From positions 923-29,476 of the forward strand of contig CAUDNR010000473.1 in assembly GCA_958430865.1 (NCBI GenBank): a stretch of 28,554 nucleotides of DNA, read 5' to 3'. Origin of the DNA: Entrophospora sp. SA101. Its lineage: Eukaryota; Glomeromycota; Glomeromycetes; Entrophosporales; Entrophosporaceae. Below are positions 22,791-28,554 of the stretch, in pieces. The notes beneath the pieces were generated by a model. That model saw nothing but the letters and a program-made list of their open reading frames with translations, made no database searches and was not told where the DNA came from. Made by a program: the position numbers and the translations under genes. Position 1 is the first letter of the stretch. Each line of letters starts with the position of its first letter.

Positions 22791-22894
22791 TGAGCATGTT
22801 TTCATTATCTTTTAAAGGTTAACGAGATTATAGATAGATTTGATAAAAAAAAGAATTAGTGTGGTTTGTTTGGCTTCCTTGGGTTTTACTTCAA

Positions 22895-23212
22895 TTATTT
22901 CTTCTTAAGTGATTTTTCTTGCTTATCTTTTTTGTAATTTATTCTTTTTTCTTGGCAATGCTGGTAAATTGCTTGTAATTCTTGTTTTAGTTGCTGAATT
23001 TATTGTGCATGTTGACTTATCTCCTGATTCTTAACTATTTCTAATTGCTCTAATTTCTCAGCTAAATGTCTTTCTCTTCATTCTTGGGCTACTTCTAAGG
23101 CTTCAAGGTGAGTTTCAACATCTAATCTAGCCTCTTTAGTTTTTTGCTTTCAGTCTTTAATAGGTTCAATAGTTTTAATTATTTGGTTCTCTCTTCATTT
23201 CTTAATTGTTTA
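22895..23212 (-). pseudogene. Bacterial-type coiled-coil gene fragment read with TGA as Trp
   Basis: One minus-strand frame runs from about 23212 to a TAA at 22895-22897, if TGA codons at 23197-23195, 23152-23150 and 23080-23078 are read as tryptophan. It codes about 105 residues rich in Glu, Lys and Gln, with heptad-like spacing (LEALEVAQEW, HLAEKLEQLE, QQLKQELQAI) and a KSLKKK end. A true TAA at 23002-23000 breaks it. The reading suits Mollicutes code 4 and so a Mycoplasma-related endobacterium, as for the larger block at 24319-26887. No start codon; the 5' end is lost where a GGGAGTGCCC-bearing sequence begins. Confidence 0.6.
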
Positions 23213-24000
23213 GGGAGTGCCCAAAATGATGTCATTTGGTTTGGGGTGAGCTTCCAACATTACACATAATATGATCCAATAAAATTTTCATAATAATTTC
23301 ATCATATTTGATTTTATCACAGGAAAATTTTTTTGTTACATGTAAATTTATAAAGGGTAATATTATATACAGAAAGGTTCTTTTTATGAAATATATAGTT
23401 CCTATGCGACAAATAAGAATTAATTCTTAGAGTTGGTAAGCACTCCGTAATTCCTGCCACCACAGCCCACAAATTTAATTATCACATCATCAATAAAATG
23501 TCGCATTGGTTTTACAAAATTTTTGAGCTACAATTTAGTTTCTTTTTTTGTAGAATTAATTGCCACTTTTGTAGGCTCCGTATATTCCACATCATATGCG
23601 GACAATTTCCAGGTAGGTCTGACCTTTATCCCTGTATTCGGAGGGATACAGCTTTAGCCTGGCAAGGGATAAATATAAATACACAGATATATCTCTCTGA
23701 TCACCTGGTCCATAGATCTTGAGTGAATTATCCAACCAATACTCGAAGATCAATAAGATTGACAAGGGGGATATCCCTCATATGGGGCATACTGCAACAA
23801 AACCAGACAAAGTGAACATTTTATTATGTGATATGAATGAGAGGCTGATTGTGATGTGGCTGTAAAATTGACCAGTGTGACTGATGACATTTTGAAAAGT
23901 AATAATGGTGCTTGTTCATAACTTATGGACTTGTTAATTTTAATGCTCACTTTATCATACCAAAATGTGATGAATATAAACCATAACATGATTAATATAG
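23213..24000. other. Non-coding accessory DNA with repeat fragments
   Basis: Starts with GGGAGTGCCCAAAATGATG next to a TA, which looks like the end of an inserted element, though I cannot find its other end. The frames at 23498-23722 and 23750-23989 look like shadows of repeats. The block at 23783-23822 is an inverted copy of the dispersed repeat at 13664-13702. Confidence 0.4.
23783..23822 (-). repeat. Dispersed repeat, copy 2
   Basis: The reverse complement of the repeat at 13664-13702, ending GTATGCCCCA instead of AGCATGCCCCA. It confirms that this sequence is interspersed and not part of a gene. Confidence 0.65.
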
Positions 24001-24028
24001 GATTACCTCTATATATAAAAATAATAAT

Positions 24029-24220
24029 ATGAAGTTAATTTACATCAGATCTACAATGGAACCCAAGAATTATAGTACTATCAGAAGTATTTTGAAGAAA
24101 GAGCAAGGTGAAAAAATTGCACCTTATATTTTCAAAATAAATGATACTCAAACACTTGAGGCTTATCTAAGAAAAGAAAGGATTACTTATGAAATTTACC
24201 ATGAAGAAAGAAAATCATAA
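24029..24220 (+). CDS. Small 63-residue protein, probably endobacterial origin
   Basis: ATG at 24029, TAA at 24218-24220; no TGA codon occurs, so the genetic code is not tested here. The product is charged and compact (YSTIRSILKKEQGEK, then PYIFKINDTQTLEAYLRKE). No family is recognised. Its last codons and the downstream 90 bp recur at 22668-22790, and in both places a minus-strand TGA-as-Trp block follows, so it probably arrived with that DNA. An inner ATG at 24056 is an alternative start. No ribosome-binding site is obvious. It may well be silent in the fungus. Confidence 0.45.
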   Translation: MKLIYIRSTMEPKNYSTIRSILKKEQGEKIAPYIFKINDTQTLEAYLRKERITYEIYHEERKS

Positions 24221-25191
24221 CTAATAAAAGAACATTGTCACAAAACCATGATGAATCTAGAAAGAAAAGAAAATTAGAAGAAAAATAATTTACCACCTAA
24301 TTCAGGTTAATTAATCCCTTAATTTTTTTTCTTTTTTCCTAACAGACAGGCAAAAACTCCTATCATCAATACTATTATTGTTCCTCCCAAAATGTAAGGT
24401 AAGTAATTGGTTGGGTTGGTTGATGGTAATTGTTCTTGCTTTTTCTCAGCAATTATTTGTTTAAGTTCAGAATGGGATAAAGAGGTTTTATTATTATTAT
24501 TATTATTATGATATTCAACTACTAGTTTATTTTTACTATCAAGAGTAACATTTTTTATATCATGTTGAATAAAAAACTGTTCTAATTGTTCTAAATCAGA
24601 AAGAGAAAAGGCCTTTTGCTCTTCTTCATTAAATTCATAAACATTTTTATCTTTATTATTATCCTTTGGTGTTGTTGATTCCTGAGGAGTAGGAAGAGGA
24701 GTTTCTTCTTCACTTGGAGAATCACTATCTTTTTCTAAGGGAGGAACTTCTTCTTTCTCTTTTTTTTGGTTAGATTTCCCTTCCTCATCTATATTAAACT
24801 TCTTTCTTATTTCATCCACAAACTCCTTTTCTTTTTGTTTTCTTATTTCTTCATTTTTTTGTTTTGCTAGTTCAACTAACTTTTCTTTTAACTCTTCAGA
24901 TACTCCTTTTAACTTTTTCTTTCCTAATTTGAGAATATCTTCAAGAGAGTAATTATTGAGATTAGCCAAGATTTCTTTTATTGGTTTATCTCAAACTCTG
25001 GAACTTCTTTTTTATCTATTTCCAACACTTGAAGATTTTTCAGTGATTGTCAATCAGGACATGCTCAACATAAAAATAGTTTTTCTAATTTATCCATCAC
25101 TTCAAGTTTTAAGACTTGTCTATCAGAGGAGGAATAAAATAAGTAATGATGATTGGAAGAATCAAGAAATTCTAAATTTTTTGAATTACTA

Positions 25192-25640
25192 TGGTTGGCT
25201 CGGTCTAAAGATCTCCTATAGCTGCGCCACGCGCTCAAATTTCAAAAATTGCAATTTTGTGATTCGTTCAAAAATGCAATAAAATTTTTTAAAAAAGGGT
25301 TACACGTGATTTTGGTTAAAAAACTATTTTCCTTACTGCCAAATTTAGATATGATGGTCGAGTATTAGGCTAAATTTAGGAATGATGAACAAAAACTAGT
25401 CTAAATTTAGCAGTGATCATAGCGCTCAAATTTCTCATGAGCATAGTAAAGTACATGTTTTAAAAAAGAATAGAACTCTACAATAAATAATTTTTTGGAG
25501 AAAATCTCTTCATTACATTAAAAGTAGAAACCTATTTTACCAACTAATGAGGCTATTTTTTTAAAAGGTAGGACAGAAAATGACTTCTATACTTTTAAAA
25601 CTTGCCCAAAATTTAGGAGGTCTTTAGACCAAGCCAACTA
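25192..25640. mobile_element. 449-bp non-autonomous TIR element inserted in the LRR gene
   Basis: Terminal inverted repeats of about 27 bp agree at 24 positions: TGGTTGGCTCGGTCTAAAG on the left and TAGTTGGCTTGGTCTAAAG on the opposite strand at the right, each continuing AYCTCCTA. TA flanks both ends (25190-25191, 25641-25642). Removing the element plus one TA rejoins the LRR frame exactly, which supports these borders. The interior has no open frame. Two GCGCTCAAATTTC phrases (25228 and 25423 areas) are an internal repeat. TA duplication points to a Tc1/mariner-like mobiliser, but the TIR sequence is not one I can name. Confidence 0.8.
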
Positions 25641-25698
25641 TAGCATTAATTTTATTAATTAAATTTTCTTTACAAGAAACAAACTCTAAGTTTTTTAA

Positions 25699-25752
25699 GT
25701 TGCTAATATCTAATTCTTTTAAACAGTTGCTAATATCTAATTCTTTTAAACT
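25699..25752. repeat. Perfect-type tandem 27-bp duplication inside the LRR gene
   Basis: Two adjacent 27-bp units (25699-25725 and 25726-25752) differ only in the last base. On the minus strand each codes LKELDISNC-like text, adding nine residues in frame. It is shorter than the other repeat units of the protein, so it looks like a recent slippage event. Confidence 0.85.
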
Positions 25753-26913
25753 GTTCTCAGCACAATCTAGTGTTACCAAATTTTCACAACCCTTAACATT
25801 TAGTTACAAAGTGATGTTTCTTGTTGATGACAAACAAACAATTCTTTCAAACTTTTTGAGTTGTGGCAGTCTAATTTTTCTAACTTGTTTTTATAACAAT
25901 ATAAATACTTTAAATTTTTTAACTCTTTAACTTCTAACTCTTCAATATCATTACAATAACAATATACACTTTCTATTTCTAAGCTATTACTTAAATCTAA
26001 AGCATCTAGATTATTCAAACCACAATTTAACTTTTTAAGCTAGTTAAGTCACTTAAATCAACTTCTTCTAGTTCATTAGATGTTATCATTAAAGTATGTA
26101 AATTACTTAGACCAATGAAATCTGTTTCTTGTATTTCATTATGGTTAGCATGCACTTCTTGCAATTCTTTATTGCTACTTACATTTAACCTTCATAATTG
26201 ATTATTCGAACAATCCAAACAATCCAATTTCTCACACTCATCCAAATCCAAATCAGTTAGTTCATTATCACTACAATCCAAACTCTTTAAATTAGTGAAT
26301 CCTTCTAAGTTTAATTCTCCTTGTAATCCTAAATTACTCAAGTCTAGTTTCTCCACTTCACTTCTTTTGTCAAGAGGATACTTAGTATCTAACCAAGTTT
26401 GAGCATCACCATCTACCCTACTTCTTTTTATGGTATCTTCTAATCCCAAAGCATCTAATCTTGTTTTTTCCTCGGCAGTTAAAGGATTATCGCTATAAGA
26501 GATAGTTCTTAGGTTCTTTGCTTTTAACTCTTCAACTGGAAAGTCTCATTTAGTTAATTGATTATTATGGGTATAGATTTCTTGAACAGAAGGACAGTTC
26601 TCTATCTTTAAATTAGTAAGTTTATTATGTGTTACTTGAACTAATTTTAAGTCAGGGCAATTGCAAATAATAATATCTTCTAATTCATTATTACCTAAGT
26701 TTAATTGAGTTAAATCAGGAAAGTTCTCTATTACTACTTTACCAGTATAGCCTTGTTGAATAAAACAAAGAGTTTTAATTTTTTCTTTAACACTGGCTAA
26801 ATTGTTAAAATCCTTTTCTTCTTGTTTTGCTTTTAGCCTTAATCAATTTGTTAATCAGGCTTGATTTTCATATTCTTGGTTTGTCATGAGAAATAGTTAA
26901 TAGTTACACATTT

Positions 26914-26919
26914 ATTATA
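26914..26919 (-). promoter_or_regulatory. Possible bacterial -10 box of the LRR gene
   Basis: TATAAT on the minus strand, 27 bp before the ATG at 26887. No convincing -35 hexamer or Shine-Dalgarno sequence accompanies it. In DNA this AT-rich such a match is weak evidence. Confidence 0.2.
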
Positions 26920-27091
26920 ATCAATTACATATATAAATATATTTTAATGCATTCATCTTGGTCTTGGAGAAGTAATATCTTTGAATTCATCTCTAACAAA
27001 TGGGCAAATATTCTGGTAAAGATATTCTTGTCTTTTGTATTGCGAGCATGCAATCTGAGTTTCCTAATTAATAGGTTATTTATAGCTCAAC

Positions 27092-27176
27092 ACACAGCCT
27101 ACTTGCTGACTTACAGTCAAGTTTCCTTTAATTATATATATATGACACACAGCCTACTTGCTGACTTACAGTCAAA
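27092..27176. repeat. 30-bp direct repeat, 55-bp period
   Basis: Two identical 30-bp copies at 27092-27121 and 27147-27176 begin CACACAGCCTACTTGCTGAC and end CTTACAGTCAA. They are separated by 25 bp of AT-rich DNA. Only two copies are present, so this is a local duplication and not an array. Confidence 0.85.
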
Positions 27177-27255
27177 GATTAATAATAAAAATAACTTTTA
27201 TCTTCCTGGATAAAAGGGTCCCTAGGTTCCATGTAAATGATTATATCCCAAAGGC

Positions 27256-27390
27256 GTAAAGACTAGTGCTGTAAATTATGATGATGGTAGTAATTGTATT
27301 TACGGCATATAAAAAGTGGTTGCAATTACCTTTGCGACCACTTTTGCAACCATACTTTTTCCTTTTTTGGATTACGGCACTAGTCTTTAC
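27256..27390. mobile_element. 135-bp palindromic MITE at the 5' edge of the primase relic
   Basis: End repeats GTAAAGACTAGTGCTGTAA (27256-27274) and the inverse of GTAAAGACTAGTGCCGTAA (27372-27390) differ at one base. A second nested palindrome, AAAAGTGGTTGCAA against TTGCGACCACTTTT, lies inside. No clear target duplication is visible. It supplies the start codon and first residues of the open frame that runs into the primase, so the native N-terminus appears displaced. Confidence 0.7.
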
Positions 27391-28554
27391 ATCCGATAAT
27401 AAAAATGATACCGCACTTTTAGAAGCATACCATCCTGAAGAGATTTATTTTCAATATATTATCCAGATAGGAGAAAAAGGCTTTACATTAGTTGAACATC
27501 CTTCTGAAGTTTATAAAATACTTGATTCCCATGAGTGTATTGACGGAAATCAACCTCTTTGCCCAATACTTGATATTGATGCCAGACAGAAACCTGATCC
27601 CACCAATTCTGAACTACCTTCCTTAGATAGTGAAAAAATTTCTTGTGAAGATTTAATGTCTAAAATATTGATTGCTTATATAGATGCATTAAGTCTTATA
27701 CCAGAATATATGCCTTTCTTGCAATCTTTTGCATTAGCAAGTTCATCAAATGCTAATAAATGCAGTTGGCACATTGTTTATTCTCATGCCTGATTTATTG
27801 ACTATAGAGAACTTAAAGGCTTTACGAAAAAAGTTATGGAATTAGTAGGAGAGCCATATTCTAAATTCATTGATGTTGGCCTTCCCAAATCACGTTTTAA
27901 TCTTTGATTACTTGGATCAGCAAAAGAGAATAGAGTTAAAAGACCAGCCATTTCATCAGTTAAGAATGGATTCAAAAATCTAGAAGACTATTTAGTTCAA
28001 CCAAAATCTGATTATTCTGTGATCTGGCCATGGACTTTTTCAGAAGAAAAACCAACAGAAGATGAATTCAAACCTATTGATGATTAAGATGCTATGGTTA
28101 AAGGAGCTAATCTAGTTATTGCGAAATTTGGATGGCTCGAAATTGGAAGAACTGAGAAAGGGTTTGTCAACTTTCATGCACAATCAGTTAAAGAATGCCC
28201 TATATGTGATATTAAACATGAAAAGAATCGGTTATATGGATTTCTTTGAAAAAATGGACATTTTGTACTTAAGTGTTACTGTCAAAAACAATACAAGCCA
28301 GATCACAAAGGGCTTAGTTTCGATAAGGTATCAGATAAATTTGAATCAAAAGTAAAGCCTAAGTGGGGATTAATTGAAAGATTACCAAATGCTGTAAAAG
28401 ATCCATGCCCACTTGTAGAATTATCTGGAAAAAATATCAATGCCAGGGAAATGGAAAATGCTCCAGAAGCTTATCCTGATTTCTTGAGTGAGGAACCCAC
28501 TACATCTCTTATCCGATCACCTGTAATGACAGGAAAAACAAAAGCTTTAAGAAT
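27391..28554 (+). pseudogene. Primase-helicase (PrimPol/origin-binding-helicase type) relic, truncated by window end
   Basis: One frame stays in phase from 27391 to the window edge but contains TGA at 27791, 27905 and 28247 and TAA at 28085. Order: GFTLVEHPSEVYKIL, then CPILDIDARQKPDP (the hDhD metal motif of archaeo-eukaryotic primases), ASSSNANKCSWHIVYS (the sxH-type motif), KFIDVGLPKSRFNL, a zinc-ribbon-like CPICDIKH with two more Cys at KCYC, and at the edge SLIRSPVMTGKTKAL, the P-loop of a superfamily-2 helicase. I recall an expanded Rhizophagus family annotated as replication-origin-binding protein with this layout. No frame shifts are present, only point stops. The helicase body lies outside the window. 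Confidence 0.75.

Larger units (their letters stand above)
24319..26887 (-). pseudogene. Leucine-rich-repeat surface protein of Mycoplasma-related endobacterial origin, interrupted
   Basis: Starts at ATG 26887 and ends at TAA 24321-24319; without the inserted element it is about 2.1 kb. From the start, one frame codes LRRs (LTQLNLGNNELEDI, VEKLDLSNLGLQGEL, LKSLDCSDNELTDLDL) only if TGA is read as Trp at 26857, 26845, 26548 and 26194 (first base, minus strand). Two more such TGAs lie at 25067 and 25052. After the LRRs come a Lys/Glu-rich coiled coil, a Pro/Ser/Thr linker, an Asn run from an (AAT)n tract, and a C-terminal membrane span (YLPYILGGTIIVLMIGVFAC) before GKKKKN. Damage: one base missing in the T5 run at 26032-26036, a shift near 25803, the element at 25192-25640, and a shift near 24990-25005. 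The last could instead mark a boundary between two adjacent genes. Confidence 0.8.

Noticed and set aside
24956..25282. A 108-residue plus-strand open frame
   Set aside because: It crosses the border between the LRR gene (antisense) and the inserted element, so it is not a gene.
27092..27176. CRISPR-like repeat pair
   Set aside because: Only two 30-bp copies, one AT-rich spacer and a eukaryotic context; a local duplication explains it.
27791..28249. Reading the TGA codons of the primase relic as Trp, as in the neighbouring bacterial blocks
   Set aside because: The positions fit Arg in the family, and nearby CGN-type changes to Trp, His and Cys codons show the same decay. A TAA is also present, and the protein family is fungal.
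28119..28355. A 78-residue plus-strand open frame
   Set aside because: It is a shadow in another phase of the primase relic, whose zinc-ribbon-like CPICDIKH segment uses the main frame.
1..28554. tRNA or rRNA genes
   Set aside because: A by-eye scan for a T-arm motif with a matching acceptor stem found none. This is not a substitute for a covariance-model search.

Overview
The window looks like nuclear DNA of an arbuscular mycorrhizal fungus, most like Rhizophagus (Glomeromycotina). The evidence is a very AT-rich background, genes split by many short GT-AG introns (mostly 63-130 nt), and relics of element families that I associate with this group. This assignment rests on family recognition, not on a search.

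Layout, left to right. (1) 1-6119: an AT-rich leader, then an intact three-exon ATP-type phosphoenolpyruvate carboxykinase gene (1659-3486), then an intact four-exon polytopic membrane protein of unknown function (4770-6119). (2) 7065-11123: a graveyard of two convergent relics. One is a Plavaka-type (CACTA-like) transposase on the plus strand. The other is a multi-exon Fanzor, the eukaryotic TnpB-like RNA-guided nuclease, on the minus strand. A GC-rich hairpin lies just past the Fanzor stop codon and is a candidate guide-RNA scaffold. (3) 11124-13903: AT-rich DNA with diverged tandem repeats, a CAATTG microsatellite and a short coding relic. (4) 13904-21570: the conserved housekeeping block. 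DUS3 (tRNA dihydrouridine-47 synthase, 17 exons) converges on USB1 (U6 snRNA 3'-end exonuclease, 7 exons) with only 79 bp between the stop codons. They are followed by acyl-protein thioesterase 1 (8 exons). (5) 21571-26890: accessory DNA of bacterial character. Two minus-strand blocks read as protein only if TGA is taken as tryptophan. The larger is a leucine-rich-repeat protein with a C-terminal membrane anchor. Together with the low GC this points to a Mycoplasma-related endobacterium of the fungus as donor. A 449-bp TA-flanked terminal-inverted-repeat element has inserted into the LRR gene, so the bacterial DNA appears to sit in the fungal genome and is not a simple contaminant. (6) 26891-28554: direct repeats, a palindromic MITE, and the start of a large primase-helicase pseudogene that runs off the window. 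Its in-frame stops look like CpG decay of arginine codons, not a changed genetic code.

The four conserved genes are independent functions (gluconeogenesis, tRNA modification, U6 RNA maturation, protein depalmitoylation); I see no sign that they form a pathway cluster. The interest lies in the transferred endobacterial DNA and its dismantling, and in the Fanzor/Plavaka relic pair.
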